Notes under the pieces: model-generated | Seen by the model: the letters and a program-made list of their open reading frames with translations, nothing else | Told to the model about the DNA's origin: nothing | Database searches by the model: none | Made by a program: the position numbers and the translations under genes | Shown here: piece by piece, positions 31,925 through 44,793 of the stretch | Numbering within the stretch: the stretch's first letter is position 1 | Layout of the letters: each line of letters opens with the position of its first letter | Assembly (NCBI GenBank): GCA_028023455.1 | Contig: JAQFVV010000050.1 | Coordinates: 250,001 to 314,000 of the forward strand | Reading direction: 5' to 3' | Length of the DNA: 64,000 nucleotides | Source of the DNA: Epiperipatus broadwayi | Taxonomy: Eukaryota; Onychophora; Udeonychophora; Euonychophora; Peripatidae

Positions 31925-32300
31925 TTTACATTGCAAAAATTATGATATATAGATGTTAGATTTTCTTTACATAGATGAATGGACATAATTAAACAGTGAA
32001 ATTTTCAAATCAGACATCAAAATATAGATTTTTACAAAAACACATATCTCATAATACCCTTCTCATAAATTTATTTAATTGATCAGTTTTGACTGATTAG
32101 CCACCTTCTTCAGATTTAAAAAACAATTGCAATATAATGATCTATTACATAAACATATAATAATTTTATCTAATACATAAAGATATTTTTACTATTCTTT
32201 ATAAATACACCAAACTTATAAAATAAACAATTATAAAAAAATAAAACTATTTAATATCTAAATACTTTTTGGACAGACATATAAATGAAACATTAATTAA
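31925..32300 (-). repeat. Dispersed repeat family D, copy 2
   Basis: Partner of 30945-31310. Its minus-strand motif at 32086-32113 reads CTGAAGA, GGTGGCTAATCAGT, CAAAAC. Both copies carry CAAAAC where a functional core would have CGAAAC, a change expected from CpG decay. Confidence 0.55.
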
Positions 32301-32515
32301 TCACACTAATGTGTCATGGAATTTAATTAATGAATTAGCTATTTTTCATTTAGAAATTGCTATAACAATATCTTTAACTAGGTTTCAATCTTTTTTACAC
32401 ATCTACTTTTTTCCCAAATATATTCTGAATAATATTCAAGTATTAAAAACAGCAAATCAATTTTCATTTAAATCATTGCTTCAAAATCACAATACATCAT
32501 ATCACATCATCATTA

Positions 32516-33480
32516 ATATATGGTAATGATGCATTATGCATTAGTATAGGGGTATTAGATTATTTAAAAAAAGTTCAAAGGAAAGCAGAATGACATGTAT
32601 TGGATGCAGATATATGGACAGCAAAGGAGGCAATTCAAAAAGAAATGGTATGGTCAAGTTTTCATATGAGAGATGCAAAAAGTAAAATGAAAATGTTTGG
32701 TAGATTGCAGTTTATGGATAATAAAAGAATAGCCAAAATAGTATTTAATTGGGTTATGAGTAAAGGGCAGGTAACAAGATGGGTGAGAAAGGTAATGCGG
32801 TATGCAAAAGATTTGGATAAAGAATTTATGTCAGTATATTTGTACAAAATATGGGATGATTGTGTTAAGAAGATTATTGAGTGTTATAGTAGTAAGGAAT
32901 GGGATAAAAGAATAGATTTATTAATAAAGAATAGAAAGTTAGAGAGATGGAGAAATAGTATGGAGAGTAAAAAGAGTTTAAATATATATAGAAATAAACA
33001 GAATATTAGGTGCAAGTTAATATATGATAATAGTAAGGAAAGTAGTTTATTGTTTAAGGCTCGAATGGGATCTTTAGCTACAAGAGAATATACATGTAAA
33101 TGGAAAAATATGGGTGATTTATTTTGTAAATTATATAAGGAAGGAATAGAAAATATTAGGCATTTGTTAACTGAATGTAAATGTTTGAAAACAGAAAGGG
33201 TATATATAATGAAGTTATGGAAGAATAAATATGAAAAAAGTGATAATACAGAAAGTGAATTATTAGTTTTTATGCTGGGTTTGGAAAAAGATAAGGGGGA
33301 ATTAGATATTAAGGCTATAGAGTTGACAAAGATTATGTTGTGGAAATGGGATGGAGCAGAATAAAGGAAAACTTAGAGTGGGGAATGAAAAATTAAGTAG
33401 CTAACAAGTTTATCTGGGTATAATTGCTTAGATATTCTTGACTTTGTTTAAGAAGAAGCCACAATACATCACATCATCTC
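32516..33480 (+). mobile_element. I-type LINE 3' fragment, copy 3, longest open frame
   Basis: A single frame is open from 32600 to 33361 (254 residues). It contains WSSFHMRDAKSKMKMFGRL, RIAKIVFNWVMSKGQ, DKEFMSVYLYKIWDDC, SKEWDKRIDLLIKNRKLERW, KARMGSLATREYTCKWKNMG and a zinc-knuckle region in which the first CxxC is CKLY, so one ligand is lost, with H and C kept (NIRHLLTECKC). It ends IMLWKWDGAE-stop, then a ~110-base tail ending ACATCACATC. This is the C-terminal, post-RT part of the LINE protein; the RT itself is absent because of 5' truncation. The open frame suggests the youngest insertion of the four. Confidence 0.8.
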
Positions 33481-35400
33481 ATCACATGGAAAATTTATTT
33501 ACTGTGATTAAAAGTGGATGAGGATGATGGTCTGCACTGACTAGACACAGGGAGAAGTAAGAAATCTTAATTATTGTTCAATTGAGAAATAAAAGTACTA
33601 AGACAAACATCAGCCAAATAAATTTAAATAATTTGAAAATTTTATTAAGAATAATATAAGAGTTTAATAAAGTATAGATATGCACACAATAAATATGGTT
33701 CTGTCAGGTATGCACTAACAAAAAAAAAATTAAATATCATCGCTCTGGCAGACAGACTAATTTTCTAATATTGAATTTAAAAAAAAGAGAGGGGACAAAG
33801 CTGAGAATAATAATTAAAAGTCTCAAGGAGAGACATGTAAGTAATTAGAAAACCAGTTATGTCTGCCCAAGAATTTCAAAAAAGCAAAATAATTAAAATA
33901 CAAATAATTGTACAAACCAAATCCTTAGTACATGCTCGTAAATTTAAAGCAACATGTAAAAGATAAAAATAAATTCAGCCAACAGAATCTAGACATTGAC
34001 CTGGGTTATTAGCAAAATTATCAGAGTGTATATGAGTTGAAAATATTAAATGCCTTAGCAGAACAAAACATTCTATCACCTAAAATTTAAAAGGGGATTA
34101 ATATTATCTTCCTGCTGGTGATTTAAAAAGAACAAGAATTCCAGATTTCCAATTCAGAGATATGAAACAATAGGGTCTTGTAGGAAACTAACGAAATGGC
34201 ACCAGTGAGCATTTCTTACCTCAGAATAATGCATCAAGACAAGAACATCATATTTCCAGTAGGACAGCTTCGATATACTACATTTAAAGCAATTTGAGGC
34301 TGATTTACATACAAGACATGAAGAAGATGATTATGGTTTTACGTAATCTAGAAAATAAGAAATCCAGAACAATAAACATGATAAATCGCCAGCCAAAAGA
34401 TTTATGGTTTTCAAAAAGCACAAACACAGTAATTTAAATCAATTATTGGACCCTAAAAATAAGTACAGGTGAGCAAATTCAAATTGTGAAAAACTGCCAA
34501 AGCATTTTTAAAGAATTAGGCATATAAATAGATACATATTAAGTATATAAAAATATAATCTCATGATACACTCTCTAATAAATAGCACTGACAGCAAACT
34601 TGGAATCTTAAAACTAAGATTCTGAGATACATTATTAATACAATGAAAAGCAAACCGAATACATGCTCTAACTTAATAAACAAATTATATAATAAAATAT
34701 GTTACTTTTAAGATTAAGCTGAGACTTAAAAATTTGCCCTGGAGATTCATGGAGAACTCCAGTGAAGATTTTAGGGTTTTCAATTTTACATGAAGGCAGG
34801 AGGAAATGTTAGGGAACAGTTCCGATTTGAGTTCTTATGGCATGATTTTGCAGGACAATTTGGCTCCAGGATGTCTTTAAGTTGGCCTAGTCTGACATGG
34901 TGAAAATCCTATTGAAGCAGTTCTTCCTTACATATAGTTTTGGCATTGAAGAAATTATAGCAGCACAGCAATCCAAACCAATCTCTAAATTGGTGTACTA
35001 AAAGTTGCTGAAACACTAACAAGCAGCATCAACGACAATAGCTGGAGAATAATCAGCCCACAATTCTCAATCTATTTATAAGATCTCTTATCTTTCTGAA
35101 AACATTTTTTTTAATTAATGGTTTTTCAACAGGGCAACTTTATCTCAGTCTTAATCCTAATTAAAGATTCTCCCCAGGGTTAATCTTATTTATAATTAAT
35201 TCAAAAATATTTAAAAACAAGTCTCAGCTTAGTTAAGATAAATTAAAAATTAATTATAAACAAACAAGAATGCCATTGAAAAGTTTGCTTTCATTTAATT
35301 AATTTGAAAAAATAAATAAAACAAGAGGTAAAAGAAAACTATTTTAGAAATCAATTTTATAACAAAAACAAATAAAATGACATTTTTTAAAAACATAAAT
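33481..35400. other. Non-coding DNA, nothing recognised
   Basis: Less AT-rich near 34740-34960 but without an ORF or recognised repeat. No RNA gene seen. Confidence 0.3.
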
Positions 35401-35426
35401 GAGTATGTGTGTTAATACACATACTC
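35401..35426. repeat. Perfect 10-bp hairpin
   Basis: GAGTATGTGT, loop GTTAAT, ACACATACTC. Too short and unsupported to be called a microRNA or terminator. Confidence 0.6.
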
Positions 35427-35562
35427 TTATAAACAAACTTTTAAATAGCTTTCTTGTTCAACATTTAATAAAACCAAAAGTTAGTTTTATTTTAGGTGAA
35501 GTGATTTTTGAATTGGATAGTGATCAAGCTCAATATATATTGTAACCTTGGTAAAAATTAGA

Positions 35563-36045
35563 TGAAGGAAGGGAGGTAAGAGAGTAAGAAGATGGAGAAA
35601 GGAAGAAAAAAATGAATAAAAGGGAATGAATGAAAGAGAATAGAGGAAGAAGGAGGGAGAAGAGTAGAGAAAGAATAGAAAGGGTAAGCTAATTGTAACA
35701 TTTTAAGAATTAAGATTATCCAAGAAGTGGAGGGGTGGGTGCAGATGTAGAGTAGAGAAAGAGAGGACAGTAAAAAATAGAAAGAGAAGAAGAGAAATAG
35801 AGACAGAGGGAAAAGAAAAATCCAGAGAGAGAGAAAGAAAGAAAAAGGAGAAAGGAAAAAATAATAGAAAAGGAGAGAGGAAGAGAGAGAGAAATTCTTA
35901 AAGAGAGAGAGAGAAGAATCCAGAGAGAGAGAAAGAAAGGAGAAAAGAGAAAGGAAATAAATACTTAGAGAGAAGAAGAGAGCGAAAATATTAGAGGGAG
36001 AGAAAAGAATTACTAGTGAGAGAAAGAAAGAAATACCAGAAACTC
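35563..36045. repeat. Polypurine tract, ~480 bp
   Basis: The plus strand is almost only A and G, made of GAGAGA, GAAAGAAAG and AGAGGAAG blocks with phrases such as TCCAGAGAGAGAGAAAG repeated (35820, 35910). Interrupted near 35690-35720 by mixed sequence. No ORF. Confidence 0.9.
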
Positions 36046-37207
36046 TTCAACTAGACACAGCAGGATTACAATAAAATATTTTATAAAAATGTTAATATCC
36101 AGAAATCTGCAATAAGATGGGAGGAAAATTGACAGTGCTGCTAAACAATCATGGCATAATACTAATTTGGAAGAAATTGTTAAAAAAATTTAAGTTTTAG
36201 TAAATACTAAAGAATTTATTCTCCATCAGATTATATTCTCTGAATCCAACAAATTTATGATAAAATTAGAACCTTTCTAAATAAATTTATTATTTAGTAA
36301 TTTAAACAGATGCCACAAGATATCAGTTCCAATAATACAACTCATAAGACATTCCATGGGGCAAAGTATTATCAAGTGTGTTTTTCAATAATACAAGGAA
36401 TAATTAATAATTACCTATTATAATTAGAATTTAAAATTATATCTTGAAAACTTGTATCAATTAATAAAAGATCCACAAGAGCATATGTTCTCAGGGGTTC
36501 TACTGCAACTCTTGTGATAGAAACTAAAATATGAAGTTAACCAAAAATAAATAAATAAATAGTCAAGTGAATGATATCCTGGCTGACTATAGGAGACAAA
36601 CACTTCACTTGAAATGACTGCATCCTATGATAAGATAATAATATTTATTACAATAAAAAAAATACTTAAATATTTGATCTGGTAATTAAGATATTTACAA
36701 TTTAGATTATCTATAGCCTTTACACAGGATATCACTCGAGATGGGAGAAAAACAAGAGTGCTTTTTATTTCCCTCCACCTTCTCGCAAAACAATCTTCAT
36801 AAAATAAAATGAAATAGACCTTGAGATAGAAATAATTTTAAGAATGTACAGTCTAAATAAACAGCATGGACAATTTTCATTCATAGAACAAAATCTTTGA
36901 AGATAGCATGGTTAACATATTTCTTAAATATTATTTTGGTGTCTAAAAATGTAGTATTATTTGTTATAATATTTTCACTTAGAAATCGGAATGAAAAGCA
37001 TGACTATATTTCATCTCAATGGAAATAAAATATACTGCATTTAAAAATTAATAAAGTAATTAATGTTTCTTCATTAATCAAAGTTGGGATCTTCAATATT
37101 AAGTAAACCCATATCAAGTGATCCAATGTTAAGTAATCCAAGACAACAATAACAAAAAAAACATAGACTAAATATATTTAATTCAATAATTAATTGGTTT
37201 ATTAACA
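36046..37207. other. AT-rich DNA, nothing recognised
   Basis: No supported feature. Confidence 0.3.
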
Positions 37208-37368
37208 AACTTATATAAGTAATATTTACTAAGGCTGTTAACTGCAAGAATGTTTGCATAAAATTGCGATAGTAGGGACTTATACAGGTCTTAACCATAA
37301 GCTTATGTTTTGGAAGAAAAGTGGGGACATTCTTGAGATAACAGCCTTAGTAAATATTACCTACATAA
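37208..37368. mobile_element. Palindromic MITE-like element, copy 2
   Basis: Ends TAATATTTACTAAGGCTGTT at the left and its complement with a few mismatches at the right, matching 1703-1920. The inner part retains AGGTCTTAACC but the palindrome is degraded. Shorter than copy 1 because the internal duplication is absent. Confidence 0.7.
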
Positions 37369-39246
37369 TCAATGTGCATTTAAATGAATTTATAATAACA
37401 AACTTATATTAACTTACATATACACATTACTTAGAAAGTTTTGCCAGGATAGCGCTGTTACAATGAGATAGCTTACTTGACTAATAACGACTGCAAACTT
37501 TTTTGTAAACTTAATACAAATCTATTAAAGCTTTTGCAAAATCCAATGAAATAAACAAACTACACAATAGTTTGTTTAATAAATGATTAAAACAATGCAT
37601 TCGCAATGACTAATTCTAACATACTTTTGTTAAAGTAAATTATTACTAAGACAATTTTTTTTCTAAAACATTTAAAAATTTATGTGCTAACTATGGAATT
37701 TTACTGACACAAACAAACTTTTGTTACAGATAATTATTCTTGTCTAACTCAAAATTATATGATAATCTTCAATAACCCGATTTGGTAAAAGAATCTAATA
37801 TGACTTGAAATTATTTACCCATAATCTAAACAACAACTGATTTATTTTCAAACTACATTTTTTTAATAACTACTAATTTAAAGTAGAAAAAATAACTAGA
37901 TGAATGAATTAAGCAAATATTAAATGGATAAATGAATGGCCATTTATCAGGTCATCTATACACACTTATGCTATAAATTCAATGTCCACATAATGTAAAT
38001 CATCTAAATAAAAATTTAAAAATAACTAAGTGACTTACACATTTATTGGAGAAGTTCTGGATGATCGTAGCATATACATAACATATGGATTGTAACAACT
38101 GGCCATATGCTTATAAATTCAAACATTTATAACTACAAAATATTGTTGGTTGGTTTGTGAATGATTACAAATCATGATAGCACAAAACACAGACATTCTT
38201 ACATTTTAAAGCACTAACATAACTGAGTTCATCCTGAAGAAATCACATCCTTCAAACAAACTTATCTTGACATTACATACTAAAAATACAAGCAACCTCA
38301 CCTACTATGGTGGAAAATTTAGCTTTAATTAAACTTCATAAGTGATAGGCCCAAAAGAAGACTCCACAGAGAAACTAGCATAAATATATCAAAAGCATGG
38401 TGGTTTCCAAAATAACACCTACATTTGAGGCAAAATAGGATGCCTGGACTTTTGTCTCAGCACAGTAAAAAAATATATGGAGAGGCTCACCGAAAATGAC
38501 AACAGGCACCTAAAAATATGTGATTACAATCACTGGAAACATAAGCACTATCAACTTATGGACAAATGCAATACAGATGGGGAATTTATCCACTCCATCC
38601 AGCACAATAATAATTACTATAATAAGCAAGGCCTGACATAATAAGGCCATTCTACAACTAACAATACCAAGATAAAAACTTCACAATAATTGACTAAAGT
38701 TATATCCATAATTTTAACCTCCATAAACAATAAGCAATGTCTGCACCAACAAATAAATTTACAAGTCAACCAACTGAAATATAAATAAAGATAATGACTA
38801 GCATATGAAATATTGGCACTAAGATATAATGCACACAAGTATGGAATATTAAATATTTTAACTTTTAATAATTAATGAACATGAATAAAATGCAACCAAA
38901 CTATGAGAATAATAATTCTCAGGCATAAAATATATATTAATGACTAAAACTGGCTATTGCACTTATGCAAATATAATAAGATAAATAACCTCTGATAATC
39001 ATAATAATGCTTGGCTGTTTGCAAATATTGGAGTCAAATTATTATACATTTAAAATTACTATTGCGAGAGATAAAAATCTCTAATGCTTGAATAAGCAAG
39101 GTAAACACTTTAACTTGACAGCATATATTGAATAAAATTGAATATTATCATTTTGAATAAAACCTTAATATTAAATTTGGCATAAATAAATATCTGGCAC
39201 TAGAATATAACCCACTATTACATAAATTATAGCAACATAAAAAAAA
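37369..39246. other. AT-rich DNA, nothing recognised
   Basis: No gene, RNA or repeat family recognised. Confidence 0.3.
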
Positions 39247-39727
39247 TATTTGAGTATTAACTAAGCTATGACATACTACACCTACCGCCGGTAGATAAGA
39301 TCGATGATCAAGCAAAACAATGTCATGGCAACTGAAACATTGGCATGACTAATCAATAGAAGTGATCAAGGTATTTTCATGGTCAACTTCGAGATTATGT
39401 AATATTGTGGTGAATTGTGGTAAATATCTGTCTTTTACCTGCTGTTGTATTGCAAGCAAGAGGTGTTTTTTCTATTGTCTGTTATATGCCATTTTGTGAT
39501 ATTTTCATTTTGCTAATTGCAAAATTATTGCTTATTTTACATTTTCATTGCTGTGATTTGGATTACCAATTTTTGTGATTTTTATTAATTATTGCTATTT
39601 ATTTAACACTTTTATTGCTGACTAATTACCATTTTTGTGATTTTTATTACTAATTTACATTTTGATTGCCATGTTATTTTTATTACTAATTTTTTTAACT
39701 TATTACTAATCAACAACTTACAAGAAA

Positions 39728-40605
39728 ATGTCGTATATAAAATTGTGGGTCTTACCATCTTCTGAAGATGAAGCAGTTGAATTTTTCCAAACATATGGAT
39801 TATCCCGAGTGGGAAATTTTGTGTTAATGGCCATCCTATGACTATATATATTAAGAACCATGAGAAGCAATGGCGCTGCAATGTTAAAGACTGTTGTAAA
39901 AGGATTGCTATCAGAAAAGGGATTTGGTTTAAAGGATCCAGAATTAGTTTGGTCACTGCAATCAGATTTATATATAGTTGGTGTAGAGAATTGACATTGG
40001 TACGATTTTGTGAGGAGCAGTTGGAAATCGCCAGTAAAACAGCAATCGACTGGAACAATTATCTCCGTGAAGTCTTCACATGGAGACTATTGCATAAAGA
40101 AAAAGTGAAAATTGGATGCCCTAACAGGGTTGTTGAAATTGATGAAAGTCTTTTTTCAAGATGAAAAAATAATGCCGGCAGAGTACTCCCCCAGCAGTGG
40201 ATATTCGGTGGTGTTTGCAGGGAGACAGATGAATGTTTTGTTGTAGCCATTCAAGACAGAACCACATCCACTCTCATGCAAGCCATCAGAGACAATGTGC
40301 AGGAAGGATCTATGATTTACAGTGACTGCTGGAAAGGTTATAAAACTGATGAATTAAAGGAGGCCAGATACGATCACCTTCAGGTCAATCACACCTAAAA
40401 TTTTGTGGACCCATCGACTGGAGTCCACACTCAAAATATAGAAAGGTTGTGGGGGCTACTAAAATGGTGGAACAAGAAGCACAGAGGTACAGCTAGACAA
40501 CACTTGGATTCGTATTTAATGGAATTCATGTGGAGGTGATGCTTCAAAGATGACCCTTTTACTGCTATTTTGCAACATATCCATGAATTCAGTCCACCAC
40601 AGTGA
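39728..40605 (+). pseudogene. Merlin/ISXO2-like transposase, left arm, pseudogene
   Basis: ATG at 39728 opens LPSSEDEAVEFFQTYG, then a single-base deletion near 39800 shifts the frame. The second frame gives YIKNHEKQWRCNVKDCCKRI, with a CxxxxC finger-like pattern, then NRVVEIDESLFSR (first catalytic D), a TGA stop at 40162, then VLPQQWIFGGVCRETDECF, IYSDCWKGYKTDEL (second catalytic D), and IERLWGLLKWWNKKHRG (third acidic region), ending near 40605. The DDE-type catalytic residues are all still readable. Intact, it would excise and reinsert elements with the palindrome's terminal sequence. Inactive because of frameshift and stops. Confidence 0.85.
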
Positions 40606-41984
40606 CTTTTATTTGTAAGTACAATTTATTTAATATACATTTTTTTTTTTTTTACTTTTGTAATTTTGTTTCATAAACGGTATGGGGAAAATTGCTTGAT
40701 CATGGCATCATTTTCCTTTTTCATTATCGCAGTAGCTGAGAAAGGAAATTGTTTATAGTTAAAATTTTGATAATAATTTTTTTGCTTTTTTTTTAAATAC
40801 CATACCAAAAAAAAAAATATGATTTTTTACCTCTTATTGTAGCTTTATTTCATGATACAATTACTTAAAAATTGCTTATAATAATATTCTGGAAACAGTA
40901 CAGCTAAAAATTGGTTGTAAAATCAGCCATTTTACATTGTTCAGTATCGCAGCATTTATGAAAGGCAGTTACTTGTAGTAAATATTTGACAGCAATTTTT
41001 CCCACTTTTTCTTTTAATATAATCAATTTGAGATTTATTAAATACCATGAAACAAAAAATAATTTTTTTTTTACCTATTATTGCCTTTTGTTCGTTGATT
41101 ACTTAAATAATGCTTATAATTACATTCTGGAAACAGTATGGGGAAAAATTGGTTGTAAAATCCGCCATTTCACCCTTTTTGCGTATCAGCAATAGTTACG
41201 AAAGGCAGTTACTTATAAGTAATGAATTTGGGTTTAGCTATTACTTCTTTTGTTTGAATATTAAAATATCATTGAAAATACTGATTTTTGATTATTTATA
41301 TTTACATTTTCATAATTATTTTACCGTAGCAAATTATTGTTAATAATTTTTGGTTTATCCCATTTTTCATATTTACATTTGATTAATTTTTTTGTTTGAA
41401 TATTAAAATATTATTGAAAATACTGATTTTTGATTAAAATATAATTAAAAATACTGATTTTTAATTATTTATATTTACATTTTCATAATTATTTTACCGT
41501 AACAAATTATTGTTAAATATCGTTAATAAATTTTTGGTTTATCCCATTTTTCATATTTACATTTTCATAATTAAGAGTTTGCATTTTCAGGCATTTTATT
41601 GTTTACAGGGCCAAATGATTATTAAATATCGTTAATAATTCTAATGATTTTTGATTGTTCATATTTACATTTTCTTAATTATTTTAATTAACATTTTAGT
41701 CAATTTTACTTATTATTCCATTTGTTTGTTTCAGGGTTTGGCCAAGATGGTGGACATCTCCCTCTCCTTCTTTGATATTAACTATGATATGACGTACTGC
41801 CCCGAAGGCATATTACTCTAATCTTGCGATCTTCATGGTGACTTCTCCACGTGATCTGTGGGCAAACTTTATCGATTAAATGTGTTCAGAGATCACTAGG
41901 AGATGTTATCTTAAAAATTGTAGGATTAGAATAGTATACCTTCGGGTGTAGTACGTTATAGCTTAGTTAATACTCAAGTACCCT
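40606..41984. other. Non-coding 3' half of left Merlin arm
   Basis: Contains three or more diverged repeats of a segment with CTGGAAACAGTA..AAAATTGGTTGTAAAATC and CATTTTT-C repeats (40860, 40980, 41110), then AT-rich repeats with GTTAATAATTTTTGGTTTATCCC (41340, 41525). Non-coding element interior, mirrored in the right arm. Confidence 0.7.
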
Positions 41985-42055
41985 TTGGTATTAACTAAGC
42001 TATGACGTACTACACCTGAAGGCATACTACTCTAATCTCACGATTTTTAAGATAA

Positions 42056-43434
42056 CTTAACTAAGCTATGACATACTACACCCGAAGGCATACTACTCTA
42101 AAATTATGATTTTTAAGATAACATCTCCTAGTGATCTCCAAACACACTTAATCGATAAAGTTTGCCCACAGATCATGTGGAGAAGTCACTGTGAAGATAG
42201 CAAGATTAGAGTAATATGCCTTCGGGGCAGTATGTCATATCATAGTTAATATCAAAGAAGGAGAGGGAGATGTCCACCATCTTGGCCAAACCCTGAAACA
42301 AACAAATGGAATAATAAGTAAAATTGACTAAAATGTTAATTAAAATAATTAAGAAAATGTAAATATGAACAATCAAAAATCATTAGAATTATTAACGATA
42401 TTTAATAATCATTTGGCCCTGTAAACAATAAAATGCCTGAAAATGCAAACTCTTAATTATGAAAATGTAAATATGAAAAATGGGATAAACCAAAAATTTA
42501 TTAACGATATTTAACAATAATTTGTTACAGTAAAATAATTATGAAAATGTAAATATAAATAATTAAAAATCAGTATTTTCAATTATATTTTAATCAAAAA
42601 TCAGTATTTTCAATAATATTTTAATATTCAAACAAAAAATTTAATCAAATGTAAATATGAAAAATGGGATAAACCAAAAATTATTAATAATAATTTGCTA
42701 CGGTAAAATAATTATGAAAATGTAAATATAAATAATCAAAAATCTTTAATCAAAAATCAGTATTTTCAATGATATTTTAATATTCAAACAAAAAAAGTAA
42801 TAGCTAAACCCAAATTCATTATTTACAAGTAACTGCCTTTCGTAAATATTGCGATATGCAAAAAGAGTCAAATGGCGGATTTTACAACCAATTTTTCCCC
42901 ATACTGTTTCCAGAATGTAATTATAAGCAATATTTAAGTAATCGACAAACAAAAGGCAATAATAGGTAAAAAAAATATTTTTTTTTTCATGGTATTTAAT
43001 AAATCCAAATTGATTATATTAAAAGAAAAAGTGGGAAAAACTGCTGACAAATATTTACTACAAGTAACTGCCTTTCATAAATGCTACGATACTGAACAAC
43101 GTAAAATGGCTGATTTTACAACCAATTTTTAGCCGTACTATTTCCAGAATATTATTATAAGCAATTTTTAAGTAATCGTATCATGAAATAAAGCTAAAAT
43201 AAGAGGTAAAAAAATCATATTTTTTTTTTGGGATGGTATTTAAAAAAAAAAAAAAAAGCAAAAAAATTATTAACAAAATTTTAACTATAAACAATTTCCT
43301 TTCTCAGCTACTGCGATAATGAAAAAGGAAAAATGACGCCATGACAAGCAATTTTTCCCATACCGTTTATAAAACAAAATTACAAAAGTAAAAAAAAAAA
43401 GGTATATTAAATAAATTGTACTTACAAATAAAAG
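42056..43434. other. Non-coding 3' half of right Merlin arm
   Basis: Reverse complement of 40606-41984 with scattered substitutions and small indels. Confidence 0.7.
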
Positions 43435-44312
43435 TCACTGTGGTGGACTGAATTCATGGATATGTTGCAAAATAGCAGTAAAAGGGTCATCTTTGAAGCA
43501 TCACCTCCACATGAATTCCGTTAAATACGAATCCATGTGTTGTCTATCTGTACATCTGTGCTTCTTGTTCCACCATTTTAGTAGCCCCCACAACCTTTCT
43601 ATATTTGAGTGTGGATTCCAGTCAATGGGTCCACAAAATTATAGGTGTGATTGACCTGAAGATGATCGTATCCGGCCTCCTTTAATTCATCAGTTTTATA
43701 ACCTTTCCAGCAGTCGCTGTAAATCGTAGATCCTTCCTGCACATTGTCTCTGATGGCTTGCATGAGAGTGAACGCAGTTCTGCCTTGAATGGCTACCACA
43801 AAACATTCATCTGTCTCCCTGCAAACACCACCGAATATCCACTGCTGGGGGAGTACTCTGCCGGAATTATTTTTTCATCTTGAAAAAAGACTTTCATCAA
43901 TTGCAACAACCCTGTTAGGGCCTCCAATTTTCACTTTTTCTTTATGCAATAGTCTCCATGTGCAGACTTCATGGAGATAATTGTTCCAGTCAATTGCTGT
44001 TTTACTGGCAATTTCCAACTGCTCCTCACAAAATCATACCGATGTCAATTCTCTACACCAACTATATATAAATCTGATCGCAGTGACCAAACTAATTCTG
44101 GATCCTTCAAACCAAGTCCCTTTCCTGATAGCGATCCTTTTACAACAGTCTTTAACATTGTAGCGCCATTGCTTCTCATAGTTCTTAATATATATAGTCA
44201 TAGGATGGCCATTAACACAAAATTTCACACTCGGGATAATTCCATATGTTTGGAAAAATTCAATTGCTTCATCTTCAGAAGATGGTAAATCCCACAATTT
44301 TATATCCGACAT
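43435..44312 (-). pseudogene. Merlin/ISXO2-like transposase, right arm, pseudogene
   Basis: Reads from ATG at 44312 without the left arm's early deletion: KLWDLPSSEDEAIEFFQTYG, CVNGHPMTIYIKN, KDCCKRIAIRKG, IYSWCRELTSV, then a stop at 44034. It continues with NRVVAIDESLFSR, where E of the left arm is A, the same TGA after FSR as in the left arm, IYSDCWKGYKTDEL, and HTQI followed by a one-base deletion. The lesion after FSR is shared with the left arm; the other lesions are private. Confidence 0.85.
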
Positions 44313-44793
44313 TTTCTTGTAAGTTGTTGATTAGTAATAAGTTAAAAAAATTAGTAATAAAAATAACATGGCAATCAAAATGTGAATAAGTAATAAAAAT
44401 CACAAAAATGGTAATTAGTCAGCAATAAAAATGTTAAATAAATAGCAATAATTAATAAAAATCACAAAAATTAGTAATCCAAATCACAGCAATGAAAATG
44501 TAAAATAAGCAATAATTTCGCAATTAGCAAAATGAAAATCTCACAAAATGGCATATAACAGACAATAGAATACATACATCTTGCTTGCAATATGACAGCA
44601 GGTAAAAGACAGATATTTACCACAATTCACCGCAGTATTACATAATCTCGAAGTTGACCATGAAAATACCTTGATCACTTCTATCGATTAGTCATGCCAA
44701 TGTTTCAGTTGCCATGACATTGTTTTGCTTGATCGTCGATCTTATCTACTGGCGGCTTGTGTAGTATGTCATAGCTTAGTCAATACTCAAATA

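Larger units (their letters stand above)
39247..44793. mobile_element. Giant palindrome of two inverted Merlin (IS1595-like) transposons
   Basis: Left arm 39247-41984 and right arm 42056-44793 are inverted copies of each other along their whole ~2.7 kb. Each arm has a transposase pseudogene and both ends of the element: outer ends begin TATTTGAGTATTAACTAAGC (39247) and its complement (44774-44793); the inner ends also carry GTACTTGAGTATTAACTAAG-type terminal sequence (41960-41984), and 41985-42055 is an additional partial end. Thus the structure is two complete elements tail to tail. Merlin elements are cut-and-paste DNA transposons related to bacterial IS1595/IS1016. No matching target duplication is visible at the outer ends. 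Confidence 0.85.

Noticed and set aside
35401-35426. MicroRNA precursor or transcription terminator
   Set aside because: Ten-base stem only, no mature-length arm pairing, and factor-independent terminators are not expected in animal DNA.
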